From: Variovorax sp. dw_308
GTDB lineage: Bacteria; Pseudomonadota; Gammaproteobacteria; Burkholderiales; Burkholderiaceae_C
Direction of reading: 5' to 3'
DNA: 64,000 bases
Assembly (NCBI RefSeq): GCF_019207085.1
Contig: NZ_JAATOM010000001.1
Coordinates: 124,001-188,000 of the forward strand
Shown here in pieces: positions 42,945-52,722 of the stretch (positions within the stretch are counted from its first letter, which is position 1; each line of letters begins with the position of its first letter). The notes below the pieces were generated by a model. It searched no databases and had not been told where the DNA came from. It worked only from the letters and a program-made list of their open reading frames with translations. A program made the translations under genes and the position numbers.

Positions 42945-44674
42945 GCCGCCATTGCGTCAAATCATTCGCAACCGCTGCGGCGTTGCTGCTCGGCGCCGGC
43001 GCGGCGATGGCCGCGGGCGGCGACGTCGGGCAGGCGGACAAGCAACCGACCAACTGGATCGCCATCGGCATGTTCATGGCCTTCGTGGTGTTGACGCTGT
43101 TCATTACCAAGTGGGCGGCGGGCAGGACCAAGTCGGCTTCCGACTTCTACACGGCCGGCGGCGGCATCACCGGCTTCCAGAACGGCCTGGCGATCGCGGG
43201 CGACTACATGTCGGCGGCATCCTTCCTCGGCATCTCGGCCGCGGTGATGGCGACCGGCTACGACGGGTTGATCTATTCGATCGGCTTCCTGGTCGGCTGG
43301 CCGGTCATCACCTTCCTGATGGCGGAGCGCCTGCGCAACCTCGGCAAGTTCACCTTCGCCGACGTGGCGGGCTACCGCTTCCAGCCCGGTCCGATCCGCG
43401 CCTTCGCGGCCTCCGGCACCCTGGTGGTGGTGGCGTTCTACCTGATCGCCCAGATGGTCGGTGCGGGGCAACTCATCAAGCTGCTGTTTGGTCTCGACTA
43501 CATCGTGGCGGTGGTGATCGTCGGCGTACTGATGATGGTGTACGTGCTCTTCGGCGGCATGACCGCGACCACGTGGGTGCAGATCATCAAGGCGGTGATG
43601 CTGCTCGCCGGCGTGACCTTCATGGCGATCATGGTGCTGGCGCAGTTCAACTTCAGCCCCGAGGCGCTGTTCGCCAAGTCGGTGGAAGTGCGCACGCAGA
43701 TCGCGGCCAACGGCGGCAAGAGTCCCGAGGAGGCCGCGGCCATCGGGCTCAGCATCATGGGGCCGGGCGGATTCGTGAAGGACCCGATCTCGGCCATCTC
43801 CTTCGGCATGGCGCTGATGTTCGGCACAGCCGGCCTGCCGCACATCCTGATGCGCTTCTTCACCGTGCCCGATGCCAAGCAGGCGCGCAAGTCGGTGTTC
43901 TGGGCGACGACGTGGATCGGCTACTTCTACCTGCTGATCTTCATCATCGGCTTCGGCGCGATCACGCTGGTGCTGACCAACCCCGAGTTCGCGGACGTGG
44001 CAACCGGCACCATCAAGGGCGGCGGCGGGGCGGCCAACATGGCGGCCGTGCTGGTGGCCAAGTCGGTGGGCGGCAACGTGTTCTTCGGCTTCATCTCGGC
44101 GGTGGCCTTCGCGACCATCCTCGCGGTGGTTGCGGGCCTGACGCTGTCGGGTGCATCGGCCGTCTCGCACGACATCTACGCGACGCTGGTCAAGAAGGGC
44201 AAGGCCGACAGCGCCGCCGAACTGAAGGTGTCGCGCATCACGACCGTCTGCCTGGGTGTCGTGGCCGTGCTGCTGGGCATCGCCTTCGAGAAGCAGAACA
44301 TCGCGTTCATGGTGTCGCTGGCCTTCGCGGTGGCCGCGTCGGCCAACTTCCCGGTGCTGTTCATGTCGGTGCTGTGGAAAGACTGCACCACGCGCGGCGC
44401 GGTGATCGGCGGGTTCCTGGGGTTGATCTCGTCGGTTGCGCTGACAGTGGTTTCGCCTTCGGTGTGGGAGGCGACGCTGGGGTATCCCAAGGGCTCGGCG
44501 CTGTTCCCGTATGCCTCGCCGGCGCTGTTCTCGATGACCATCGGCTTCGTGGGCATCTGGCTGTTCTCGGTGCTGGACCGCAGCAAGCAGGCCCAGCAGG
44601 AGCGCGCGGCGTTTCCGGCGCAGCAGGTCAGGTCGGAGACGGGGCTGGGGGCTTCGTCGGCGTCCGGGCATTGA
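42941..44674 (+). CDS. actP: cation/acetate symporter
   Basis: A 577-residue sodium:solute symporter (SSF) with a short cleavable signal-like N-terminus (about 1-25, [13 protein letters not shown]) and some thirteen helices. Family features include [35 protein letters not shown], split here over 67-101, and [18 protein letters not shown]-terminal end rich in Ala/Gln follows the last helix. It imports acetate with a cation, feeding acetyl-CoA synthetase. It is coupled to yjcH and followed by a strong terminator. Confidence 0.95.
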   Translation: MSRHCVKSFATAAALLLGAGAAMAAGGDVGQADKQPTNWIAIGMFMAFVVLTLFITKWAAGRTKSASDFYTAGGGITGFQNGLAIAGDYMSAASFLGISAAVMATGYDGLIYSIGFLVGWPVITFLMAERLRNLGKFTFADVAGYRFQPGPIRAFAASGTLVVVAFYLIAQMVGAGQLIKLLFGLDYIVAVVIVGVLMMVYVLFGGMTATTWVQIIKAVMLLAGVTFMAIMVLAQFNFSPEALFAKSVEVRTQIAANGGKSPEEAAAIGLSIMGPGGFVKDPISAISFGMALMFGTAGLPHILMRFFTVPDAKQARKSVFWATTWIGYFYLLIFIIGFGAITLVLTNPEFADVATGTIKGGGGAANMAAVLVAKSVGGNVFFGFISAVAFATILAVVAGLTLSGASAVSHDIYATLVKKGKADSAAELKVSRITTVCLGVVAVLLGIAFEKQNIAFMVSLAFAVAASANFPVLFMSVLWKDCTTRGAVIGGFLGLISSVALTVVSPSVWEATLGYPKGSALFPYASPALFSMTIGFVGIWLFSVLDRSKQAQQERAAFPAQQVRSETGLGASSASGH

Positions 44675-44685
44675 GGGCGGCGAGC

Positions 44686-44717
44686 GCGGAGCAGTCGCGG
44701 GGCTGCTCCGCTTTTTT
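44686..44717 (+). terminator. Rho-independent terminator after actP
   Basis: A perfect 9-bp stem GCGGAGCAG (44686-44694)/CTGCTCCGC (44703-44711) closes an 8-nt loop and is followed by TTTTTT (44712-44717), 12 bp after the actP stop. It directly abuts the stop codon of the convergent gene. Confidence 0.93.
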
Positions 44718-45238
44718 CAGCCTGCCGTGAACCCGAAGTTGATGGCGCGTTCACCCGTCTGCACGCAACGCTGGTAGTAGGCCAGGATGTCGCGGGTTAC
44801 CGGGTCCACCTTGGTGTTTCGCAGCAGGACTGGCAGTTCGGTCGCTGCGAAGACCTTGTCGTCCTTCGTTACTTTCGAGCCGATTGCGAAGGACACGCTT
44901 CCCACCGCGTTGGCCGCGAAGATGCCGGACAACGCGCGCCAGGCGATGAAGCCGTTTTCCTTCCACGGCGCCAGGGCGTCGAGTGCCTTGACCCATGCCA
45001 GCAGGTTCGGATGCGGCTGGCCGGGGCACAGGATGCGTGCCAGCACATCCGGCAGCATCTGCTTGGAGGCGAAGGCCGGATTCGTTCTCTTGAGCGCCTC
45101 GAGGTCCTTCCACATCGGCCGCATGAATTCGCCGGCATAGAGCACCGTCGCGTTCGGCGGCGCGGCAATCTGCGAACGGGCGGACGGATTCTTCTGCAGG
45201 TAGCTCAATAGCTCGCGCGTAGGGGGAAGCAGGGACAT
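44717..45238 (-). CDS. hypothetical protein (173 residues)
   Basis: Not recognised as a named family. The protein is soluble, with no signal peptide and few low-complexity parts. It contains YLQKNPSARSQIAAPPNATVLYAGEFMRPMW-type mixed sequence at the start, LCPGQPHPNLLAWVKALDAL in the middle and a helical, hydrophobic SGIFAANAVGSVSFAIGSKV near residue 110. Coding character is supported by codon use and length. It is convergent with actP. It lies downstream, on the same strand, of the isochorismatase-like gene, but a 175-bp gap without recognisable features separates them. Confidence 0.75.
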   Translation of the reverse strand: MSLLPPTRELLSYLQKNPSARSQIAAPPNATVLYAGEFMRPMWKDLEALKRTNPAFASKQMLPDVLARILCPGQPHPNLLAWVKALDALAPWKENGFIAWRALSGIFAANAVGSVSFAIGSKVTKDDKVFAATELPVLLRNTKVDPVTRDILAYYQRCVQTGERAINFGFTAG

Positions 45239-45413
45239 GAAACCTCCATGGGGCTTGACCGAGCATGCGCGAGAAACGGCCGCTCGGGATCACCCGGAGG
45301 AGGGAGGGAGGGCGGGCCGTGGCAGGCACGTCCGGCACGCGACATGGGGCGCCCTCACGTTCGATGCAACGGGACGAGTGCGGGCCATTGCAGGCTCTCA
45401 AGTCGGAATGCTT

Positions 45414-45953
45414 TCAAGCGTCGAAGCGAATCGCGACGCTGGACATCGTTAGCACCCTGGGGCCGAAACTCGAGATGTTGGTGAGCGTCGCGTTGTGGTG
45501 CTGGATGACTTGCCGGGGCGTCACGAATGCATTGCCCTCGGTCGTGTGTGCGTCCGCTACCAGCAGGACCGGATAGCCCAACGCGAGGGCGCGGCGCGTT
45601 GTCGTGTCGACGCAGAACTCGGTGTGCATGCCGCAGATGACCAGCTCGACGACATCGCGTTCCTTCAAGGCGGCTTCCAGCCCGGTCCGCAGGAAGGAGT
45701 CGGGCGTGGTCTTGCGAATGCGAAGGTCGGCGGGTTCCGCGTGAAGCCCTTGCGCGAGTTGCCACTCGCGCGTTTCGTGTTTCAAGAGGCTGTCGTCTTC
45801 ATGCTGGATGAAGACCACCGGAACGCCCGCTGCCCGGGCCTTGGCGGAAACCGCGTTGATCCTGTCGATGACAAGCGCCGATTCAAAGGCGTTGTGTTCG
45901 CCTTCGCACAAGCCTTGTTGCACGTCGATGATGAGAAGTGCCATGTTGCTCAT
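45414..45953 (-). CDS. isochorismatase-like cysteine hydrolase
   Basis: A 179-residue protein with the family's catalytic set: Asp10 in LLIIDVQQGL, a Lys in IRKTTPDSFL, and the nucleophile Cys in VICGMHTEFCVDTTTRRAL followed by the cis-peptide-type region. Members hydrolyse isochorismate, nicotinamide, N-carbamoyl compounds or ureidoacrylate; the pattern here is closest to general isochorismatase-like hydrolases and does not identify a substrate. Its start overlaps the stop of the upstream membrane protein gene (ATGA), so they form a co-translated pair. Confidence 0.9.
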   Translation of the reverse strand: MSNMALLIIDVQQGLCEGEHNAFESALVIDRINAVSAKARAAGVPVVFIQHEDDSLLKHETREWQLAQGLHAEPADLRIRKTTPDSFLRTGLEAALKERDVVELVICGMHTEFCVDTTTRRALALGYPVLLVADAHTTEGNAFVTPRQVIQHHNATLTNISSFGPRVLTMSSVAIRFDA

Positions 45954-46582
45954 GGTGAGGAAGTGCTGAAGAACGAGTAGGTCGCCTTGTACTTCGCGGG
46001 AACGTCAACCGGCTGGATCTTGCCGGCGAGCGAAAGTACGAGGAGCGATGAAACAACGAAGCCGACCAGCATCGGCAGCGCGACCGACAGGCGACGAATA
46101 CGCGGAGATGTGGACTTCAAGTGCCAGTAGACCGCGCAACCGATGTGCGTGAACAGCGCCAGGACGGCGAAGAAGTAATAGGGCGCGAAGAAGAACTGGT
46201 ACGGCGGAACATGGAACCCCGCCGCGGAAAAATAGAAGTTCGTGTCGAGGTCCAGCACCGTGCGCGCAAACAGCACGGCACCCACGTGAATGAGCAGGAA
46301 AGACGCGAGGACGGCACCGGAGAGGGCCTGCAACCATGCGACCGCGCCTTTCCGTTGCTTCCAGCCGCGAACCAAGAGCCAAAGCCCGCTGCAGACCTGG
46401 GCCGCGACGCACAGCAGCAGGAGCACTTCAACCGCGGGCTGCCGGTAGATGACGCGCGCGGCTTTCATGAACTCGATGTGCGCGGGCACGCCGGCAAGCG
46501 AGACGAGATGATTCGCGAGATGCAGGCATGCAAACGCCGCGATGACGATCGCCGAAGTCTTGTGCAGGGAGCGTACGGTCAT
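45950..46582 (-). CDS. five-helix membrane protein, possible b-type cytochrome
   Basis: About 210 residues. ATG 46582 (MTVRSLHKTSAIVIAAF) begins close to the first helix; a frame-compatible ATG at 46648 would give a polar 22-residue extension. Five hydrophobic helices are visible. Histidines occur inside or at the ends of helices 1 (CLHLANHLVS), 3 (LLIHVGAVL) and 4 (LFTHIGCAVYWH). This is the spacing expected of a diheme succinate/fumarate-quinone-reductase-type cytochrome b subunit, but no flavoprotein or iron-sulphur partner is next to it. The heme idea is inference. It is co-translated with the cysteine hydrolase and starts 69 bp after the alpha-2-macroglobulin gene stop. Confidence 0.65.
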   Translation of the reverse strand: MTVRSLHKTSAIVIAAFACLHLANHLVSLAGVPAHIEFMKAARVIYRQPAVEVLLLLCVAAQVCSGLWLLVRGWKQRKGAVAWLQALSGAVLASFLLIHVGAVLFARTVLDLDTNFYFSAAGFHVPPYQFFFAPYYFFAVLALFTHIGCAVYWHLKSTSPRIRRLSVALPMLVGFVVSSLLVLSLAGKIQPVDVPAKYKATYSFFSTSSP

Positions 46583-46651
46583 GACGTCAGGCTCGGGGGA
46601 GATCGCCCCCGAATTCGCAACGATGCAAAGCTGATCGTTGAGGTGCAAGTC

Positions 46652-49600
46652 TCACTTGCCGGCCTCCACCTTCACCCGCCCATTCGGCACCTCCCCAAAC
46701 ATCTCAGGCGCATACATCGCCTCCACCCGGCTAGGCGGCAGCGCGAAGTCGCCGACGTTGTTCAACCGCACCGTGTATTCCATCTTCACCACGCCCTTCG
46801 GCAGGTACTCGTAGTAGCTGCGGAACGACTCGAAGGATCGCTCCTCGAAAGCAGCCCAACCAGCGCCGGTCTTCTTCTCGCCCTGCGTCGCAATCTGCGA
46901 GTCCCGCCCCAGCCCGCCGCCGAGGATCGTCGCGCCGCCCGGGATCGGGTCGGTGATGACGACCCAGGTCATGTCGGCGCTGGCGTTCACCTCCAGCGAC
47001 ACCCGCAGCACATCGCCGCGCGTGTACTGGCCCGACGTGGCTTGCTCGACCGGCGTGATGGTCTTCTTGATCGCATAGCCGGCCGCGAACGGCGCCTTCA
47101 ATTGCACGGCGGCCACCGACTGCATCGTGAGCCACGGCTTGCCCGTGCCGGTCTGCGTGACCTGCAGGGAATCGCGCGTGGTCGGCGGGTTGGGCCACGG
47201 TATGAACATGCTGTTGTTGCGCAGGTTGCCCGGCGACGCGGGCGCGCCGAAGGCCGACGTCTGGTTCGGCGCGCCCCCGGCATCGCCGGTCTGGATGCGC
47301 TCGACCTTGCCCCAGTCGACTTGCGCCTTCATCGCGCCGAGCGTCGCGGCGGTGATGCCGGCGACCGGCGTGGCCTCGAACTTCTTCGAGAACTTCTCCA
47401 GCGCCAGGCCGCCCCACAGGTTGGCCGTCGTGGTGTGCCAGGCGCCGCCTTGCTGCCGCCCGATGAAGCCGTTGGCCAGCTTGCCCATGTCGTCCTTCCA
47501 CTCGGGGTCGTCCATCACGGCGAGCATCAGGCGCGCGGTGTTGACGTCGCCGTTGGTCATCAGCCACCACCAGTAGTCGTCCTGCTCGGTGCTGAAGACC
47601 AGCTTGGTGCCCTGGTAGCTCAGGCGCGCTTTCAGGATGTTGTTGGCCTCCGCGATGCGCTCGTCGCGCTTGGGCACGTCCTTCACGCGTTGCAGGATCT
47701 GCAGCCAGTCGATCACGGCGCTGGTGGGCCACTGGTTGGGCGCGATGGTGATGCTGCCGAGCATGCGGGCCTGCGCCTTGCCGTAGCGCGACAAGGCTTC
47801 GAGCGCGGACAGCTTGCGCACGTCGAGGTCCTTGCGCGGGCTCCAGAACTCGCGCTGGATGCGGCCTTCGACGAAGGCGATCAAGCCGGCCTCCATTGGC
47901 GCGCGCACATCGTCGGCGATCGCGAAGGCGGGGTCGATGGCCGATGCCTCATTCGTGGCCGCCAGCAGGTAGGCCGTGAGCGTGTCGCTGCCGCGATTGC
48001 TCTCGCCATCGCGCGGCGGGAAGTAGCTCGCCAGGCCGTCGCCGTCCAGGTAGCTCGGCAGTTGCGCGAGCACGCCCTGCCACATCTTCGTGTCACGCAG
48101 GCCGACCGATTTGCTGGTTTTCTGTTCGAGGCAGGCGAAGGGGTAGCTGGCGAACCAGTCGCGCACGCCGGGCAGCCCTTCGGCGAGCCTGGGCTGCAGC
48201 GACAGGCGCAGGCCGCCGCGGCCCGGCAGTGCGTCGGCGGGCGGTGCGACGTCGAGCGTGAAAGCGCCGTCGACCTGCACCAGCGTGGCCTGCTGCACCG
48301 TGAGCGGCACGGCGGGCACGATGCGCTGGCGCACCTTCAGCGCATCCGCCGCACCGGCCAGCGTGTCCTTCGCCGAGATCTCCCACAGGATCGCTTCGGC
48401 GCGGGTCTGCGCCAGCTGCGCGGGCGCCGTCACGTTCCACGCTGCCTCGCGCGATTCCCCGGCGGGGATGTCGACCGTCTGCGCTTCCAGCGTGATCAGG
48501 GTGGCGCGCGGCGTGGTGATCACCTTCATCGGCTTCTGCGTCGTGTTGCGCAGCGTGACCTGTGCGCGGAACTGGTCGTCCTCTCGCACCAGCGGCGGCA
48601 GGCCGCTGATGATCTGCAGGTCCTGCGTTGCCTGGATGCTGGTCTGGCCGGTGCCGAAGAGGCCGGTGCCCGCGTCGGCTACGGCCACGATCCTGAAAGT
48701 CGTCAGCGCATCGTTCAGCGGCACCGTCACCTTGGCCTGACCGTTGGCGTCGAGCACGATCTTCGGGTTCCACAGCAGCAGCGTTTCCAGCAGCTCGCGC
48801 GTCTGGCCCTTGCCGCCACCGCCGCCGGCCGGCACCGCCTTGCGGCCGTAGTGCCGGCGCCCGACGATTTCCATCTGCGCGGTCGACGTGCTCACGCCCC
48901 AGCTGCGCCGCTGCAGCATCGCGTCGAGCAGGTTCCAACTGGTGTTGGGCATCAGTTCCAGCAAGGCCTGGTCGACCGCGGCCACGGCCACTTCAGCGCC
49001 GGCCGCGGGCTTGCCGTCGGGCAGCTTGCCGGTGATGGTGACCTCGGCCTTGCCGCGCACCGGGTAGCTCGGCTTGTCGGTGGCCAAGCTCACCTCGATC
49101 TGGTGCGCCTTGGTGCCCACGCGAATCTCCGCCAGGCCGAGCCGGTACGCCGGCTTGCTCAGGTCGACCAGCGCGGTCGGCGCGACGTATTCGCGGCCTT
49201 CGTACCAGTAGGCGGTCCACCACTCGCGCGGCGACTTGAAGCCCCAGGTGAAGAAGCTGTACCACGGCACCTCGCGCAGCCGGCCGCGCAGCGCCATCAC
49301 GCTCACGTAGGCGTTCGGCCCCCATTCGGGCTTGACCTCCAGCGTGACGGTCGGGTCCTGCCCGTTGAGTTGCACGACGTGCGTCTCGATGACGCCTTCG
49401 CGCTCCACCGCCACCAGCGCGGTGGCGAAGCGGAACGGCATGCGCACCTGGAAGCGGGCGACTTCGCCGGGCTGGTAGCTCTTCTTCTCCGGCAGCACGT
49501 CGATGCGGTCGTTGTCCTCGCCCCCGAACCAGAGTTCGCCCTGTTTGGTCACGTAGACCGAGTTGGCCGCGAGGCTGCTGCGGCCTTCCTTGTCGCTGGC

Positions 49601-52600
49601 GTTGACGACCAGTTCGACGCGGCCGGGTTCGCTGAGCGACGCGTCGCACAACAGCAGTCCGCGGCTGTCGCTCTTGCCCTTGCAGACGCTGCCGAGGTCC
49701 TTGGTCTCGGTCTTGTTGTCGTAGGTGTAGAACCCGCCGACCATGCGCTTGCGGCTGCTGGTGGTAATGACGGCCGTGGCCTTGACGTCGATGGGCACGT
49801 CGGCCAGCGGCTTGCCGGCGAGATCGAGTGCGAGTGCCTGGAACTTGAGCTTCTTGTCGGTCGAGATCCAGCTCTCGGTCTTGATGCCTGCGATGACCGC
49901 GGCGGGCCACAGCGTCTGCGTGCTGCGGAGGGTCTGCACCTCGCCGTTCGGGTCGGAGTAGCTTGCTTCGAGCAGCAGTTCGCGCGGCGCCTTCGACAAC
50001 GGGAGCTTGTCGACCGTGACCTTGCCGGCGCCGTTGCGGTCCAGCGTCACGGGCAGCTTGTCGGCGACCACGCGGGCGTCGTCGGAGGCAGCAGCTTCCT
50101 CGTCGGCGTTGGTGCCGGTGGTGGCCTGCTTTTGCGGTGGCGCAAAGCTGAACAATTCATAGTCGGCAAAGCTGATCGACCTGGAGCGCGCGAGGGCCGA
50201 CACGCGCACTGGGAGGTTGGCCGAGCCGCCGCCGGCCACGTAGTTGACCTGCACATCCGTGGGCACCGACGTCACTGCGACGAGCGGGTTCTTGTCGGTC
50301 GGCGCAACCCGGCCTTCCAATACGGGGAGGCGGAATTCCTCGACGCGGAAGCTGCCGGTGTCGTAGCTGTTGCGGCGGCCGTCTTCGTAGTCACCGCCCT
50401 CCGGCTTGTCCTTGCCGTTGCGCAGCATTACCTCGTACACGCCGAGCTTGGCGGCGGGCGGGATGGCGAAGGTGTTCTCCGCGCTCTGCCCGCCAGTCGC
50501 GGTCTTGCGCCAGTTCAACGCTTGCGTGAACTGCTGGCCGCTGCCGGTGTGCGTCACCACCAGGGTGTCGGGCGCGCTCTCGGGCAGGCCGAAGCCGCTT
50601 GTGTTCTGCGTGCGGATGATGTGCTTCATCGACACCGTTTCGCCGGCGCGCAGCAGCGTCCGATCGAATACCGTGTGAGCGATGCGGTCAGGCTCCGGGT
50701 CGAGGCTGGTCGGCACGTTGAAGCGCCAGGGCTCGATGCCGCGCTGCCAGTCGCTCCAGGTGAAGGCGAGGTCTTCGGCGCCGCCTTCATCTTTCGCGCG
50801 GGCGCTGACGAAATAGGCGCCGCCGCTGTAGTCGACATCGTCTTCGCCGCCGTCGCCGGGGCACTTCGGCGCTTCGGACGAGAGGTCTTTCAACGTGACC
50901 AGGCCGTTCGCATCGGTGGTGCCGCTGGCAAGCGCCTTGCCGTCGCAGCCCGACACGCGCACCTTCGCGCCGGCCACCGGCTTGCCCTTGTCGAGCGTGG
51001 TCACCCAGGCCACGGCGTTCTCGCGGCCGAGCTTGAAATGCACGGCCAGGTTGGTCGCCAGCGCGCTGGTGCGCACGTACATCGTGCGGTCGGCACCGTA
51101 GCGTTCGTCGAGCAGCGAGCCGCCGAGCTTCTGCGACGCGATCTCCAGCACATGGAAGCCGGGCGTCAGCGGAATGCCGACCACTTCGAACGGACGTGGG
51201 TCGCCGCCTTCGGCCTTGGGCATGTCCAGCGCCTTCACGCCGGCCTGGCCGTTGAGCAGAGACAACATGCGCGTCTGGACGCTCTCGGTATCGTCCTTGT
51301 CGATGATCTTCGGCAGCGGTCCCTTCACATCGCGCGCGGCCACCTTGCGGTTGACGGTGTAGTTGTTGTCGTAGCGGCGCACCTTGCGGAACCACGCGAT
51401 GATTTCGCCGTCGGTCTGCGGGTTGAGGTCGCTCACCTTGCCCGGCGTGAGCGCCTGCAGGCGGAGGGCAGGCTCCACGTTGCGCACGGTCACCGGCATC
51501 ACGGCCACGCCGCCCGGCTCGGCGAAGCGCTCGACCACGCCGAAGGGCGAGGCCGCGAACTTGGCAAGCGGTGGCATCGCGCCGGTCGCCACCTTCATCG
51601 GAAAGGTGCCGGGGGATGCCGGGGCGCGGTCCGACGCGTCCTTGAAGCCGTCCGGCAGTTCGATGGTGAAGGGCGTTTGCTCGGCGAAGGGCGCTGGGAA
51701 GCTCACCGCGTCGACGAGCGCATCCGCGTTGCCCTGCCCCTCGTCTTCGAACTTGGGTGCGACGGACTTGCCGCCGCCCTTCAACGCGATCTGTGCGGCC
51801 AGGGCGCGCGTCACCGGCGAATTGAAGTTGAGCGTCATGGGCCGCAGCGGCAGGCATGCGGCCTGGGCGTTTTCGCGCTCGCAGGTGAATGACACCGCGA
51901 AGGGCTCGCGCACCTGGAAGGCGAAGCGGCGCTCTACCTTGTTGGCCACGCCCGAGGGCGTGGCCACGCCGGCACCGTAGACGAGTTGCACCTTGGCCGA
52001 TGGCGGCAGCGTGCGGTTGCAGCGCACCGTGGCAAAGCGCAGCGGCTCCTTGGCGGCGCGCTCGGTGGCACTCATCGATTGCAGCAGGGCGGCGCGGTCG
52101 GCATCGGCCAGCGCAACCACCGGGATGCGCTCCCCGATGCCTTCGGCCTGGCACCACATGTTGGCCAGCAGGCTCTGCGAGGTGGCGGCGCCGTTGAGTT
52201 CGAGCAGGAAGAACTGCTGCTCGTCGATGCGGCCGCCGCCCGGCCGCACGCTTCGTACGAAGGGCCCGCCGGTGTTGAACTGCCAGCTTGCGGCACCGGT
52301 CAACTCCGCGCCGGAGGCGGACTTGAAGCCGGCGACCCGGGTGACGGTGCAGCGCACGCCCGGGCCCAGGTCGTTCTCGAAGTCGTAGACCCACTGCTTC
52401 TCGTTGAGCCACCGGCCCGTGCCCTTGGAGCCGGCCGCCTCGGTGCAACTCAGGGCCAGCGGCGCCGGCGCCTTGGGGTCGCCGAAGTTGACGGCGGCCT
52501 GGTCGAACCTTGCGACGAGCTGACGCACGCGGGCGACCTCGCCTTGCGGCGTGACGCCTGTGATCTGCAGCGCCTGGGCACCGAACGCGACGCCGGCCAG

Positions 52601-52636
52601 CACGCAGGCGGCCACGACCTTCTTCTGAATATTCAA
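46652..52636 (-). CDS. bacterial alpha-2-macroglobulin (YfhM-like), thioester-containing
   Basis: A 1994-residue exported protein. A TTG at 52636 is the preferred start because GAGGAGAG lies just upstream; no ATG is in position. Residues 1-24 (NIQKKVVAACVLAGVAFGAQA) act as a signal peptide. N-terminal MG1-like beta domains are followed by the MG domains near 550-700, the alpha-2-macroglobulin family core, a bait-like region and the thioester domain. That domain has Cys1502-Leu-Glu-Gln1505 in FACLEQ, so the covalent trap is intact. The C-terminal receptor-like domain follows. Homologues trap attacking proteases in the periplasm and are thought to guard the cell wall together with PBP1C. No clear lipobox is present, so it may be soluble rather than membrane tethered. 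Confidence 0.93.
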   Translation of the reverse strand: MNIQKKVVAACVLAGVAFGAQALQITGVTPQGEVARVRQLVARFDQAAVNFGDPKAPAPLALSCTEAAGSKGTGRWLNEKQWVYDFENDLGPGVRCTVTRVAGFKSASGAELTGAASWQFNTGGPFVRSVRPGGGRIDEQQFFLLELNGAATSQSLLANMWCQAEGIGERIPVVALADADRAALLQSMSATERAAKEPLRFATVRCNRTLPPSAKVQLVYGAGVATPSGVANKVERRFAFQVREPFAVSFTCERENAQAACLPLRPMTLNFNSPVTRALAAQIALKGGGKSVAPKFEDEGQGNADALVDAVSFPAPFAEQTPFTIELPDGFKDASDRAPASPGTFPMKVATGAMPPLAKFAASPFGVVERFAEPGGVAVMPVTVRNVEPALRLQALTPGKVSDLNPQTDGEIIAWFRKVRRYDNNYTVNRKVAARDVKGPLPKIIDKDDTESVQTRMLSLLNGQAGVKALDMPKAEGGDPRPFEVVGIPLTPGFHVLEIASQKLGGSLLDERYGADRTMYVRTSALATNLAVHFKLGRENAVAWVTTLDKGKPVAGAKVRVSGCDGKALASGTTDANGLVTLKDLSSEAPKCPGDGGEDDVDYSGGAYFVSARAKDEGGAEDLAFTWSDWQRGIEPWRFNVPTSLDPEPDRIAHTVFDRTLLRAGETVSMKHIIRTQNTSGFGLPESAPDTLVVTHTGSGQQFTQALNWRKTATGGQSAENTFAIPPAAKLGVYEVMLRNGKDKPEGGDYEDGRRNSYDTGSFRVEEFRLPVLEGRVAPTDKNPLVAVTSVPTDVQVNYVAGGGSANLPVRVSALARSRSISFADYELFSFAPPQKQATTGTNADEEAAASDDARVVADKLPVTLDRNGAGKVTVDKLPLSKAPRELLLEASYSDPNGEVQTLRSTQTLWPAAVIAGIKTESWISTDKKLKFQALALDLAGKPLADVPIDVKATAVITTSSRKRMVGGFYTYDNKTETKDLGSVCKGKSDSRGLLLCDASLSEPGRVELVVNASDKEGRSSLAANSVYVTKQGELWFGGEDNDRIDVLPEKKSYQPGEVARFQVRMPFRFATALVAVEREGVIETHVVQLNGQDPTVTLEVKPEWGPNAYVSVMALRGRLREVPWYSFFTWGFKSPREWWTAYWYEGREYVAPTALVDLSKPAYRLGLAEIRVGTKAHQIEVSLATDKPSYPVRGKAEVTITGKLPDGKPAAGAEVAVAAVDQALLELMPNTSWNLLDAMLQRRSWGVSTSTAQMEIVGRRHYGRKAVPAGGGGGKGQTRELLETLLLWNPKIVLDANGQAKVTVPLNDALTTFRIVAVADAGTGLFGTGQTSIQATQDLQIISGLPPLVREDDQFRAQVTLRNTTQKPMKVITTPRATLITLEAQTVDIPAGESREAAWNVTAPAQLAQTRAEAILWEISAKDTLAGAADALKVRQRIVPAVPLTVQQATLVQVDGAFTLDVAPPADALPGRGGLRLSLQPRLAEGLPGVRDWFASYPFACLEQKTSKSVGLRDTKMWQGVLAQLPSYLDGDGLASYFPPRDGESNRGSDTLTAYLLAATNEASAIDPAFAIADDVRAPMEAGLIAFVEGRIQREFWSPRKDLDVRKLSALEALSRYGKAQARMLGSITIAPNQWPTSAVIDWLQILQRVKDVPKRDERIAEANNILKARLSYQGTKLVFSTEQDDYWWWLMTNGDVNTARLMLAVMDDPEWKDDMGKLANGFIGRQQGGAWHTTTANLWGGLALEKFSKKFEATPVAGITAATLGAMKAQVDWGKVERIQTGDAGGAPNQTSAFGAPASPGNLRNNSMFIPWPNPPTTRDSLQVTQTGTGKPWLTMQSVAAVQLKAPFAAGYAIKKTITPVEQATSGQYTRGDVLRVSLEVNASADMTWVVITDPIPGGATILGGGLGRDSQIATQGEKKTGAGWAAFEERSFESFRSYYEYLPKGVVKMEYTVRLNNVGDFALPPSRVEAMYAPEMFGEVPNGRVKVEAGK

Positions 52637-52722
52637 ACGGTCTCTCCTCAACGACCAAAGGACTGGCACGCCTGGTTCACAGATAGATACACTTGCGAAC
52701 GAGTACCAAAGGACGCAGTGCC

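Noticed and set aside
45239..45413. Possible small gene between the hypothetical protein and the cysteine hydrolase
   Set aside because: Short frames there have low-complexity Arg/Gly content and no ribosome site; nothing convincing was seen.
46121..51892. 1923-codon open frame antisense to the alpha-2-macroglobulin gene
   Set aside because: Composition is dominated by Arg/His/Gln/Val as expected from a shadow of a high-G+C gene, while the other strand carries a complete family protein with an intact CLEQ motif.
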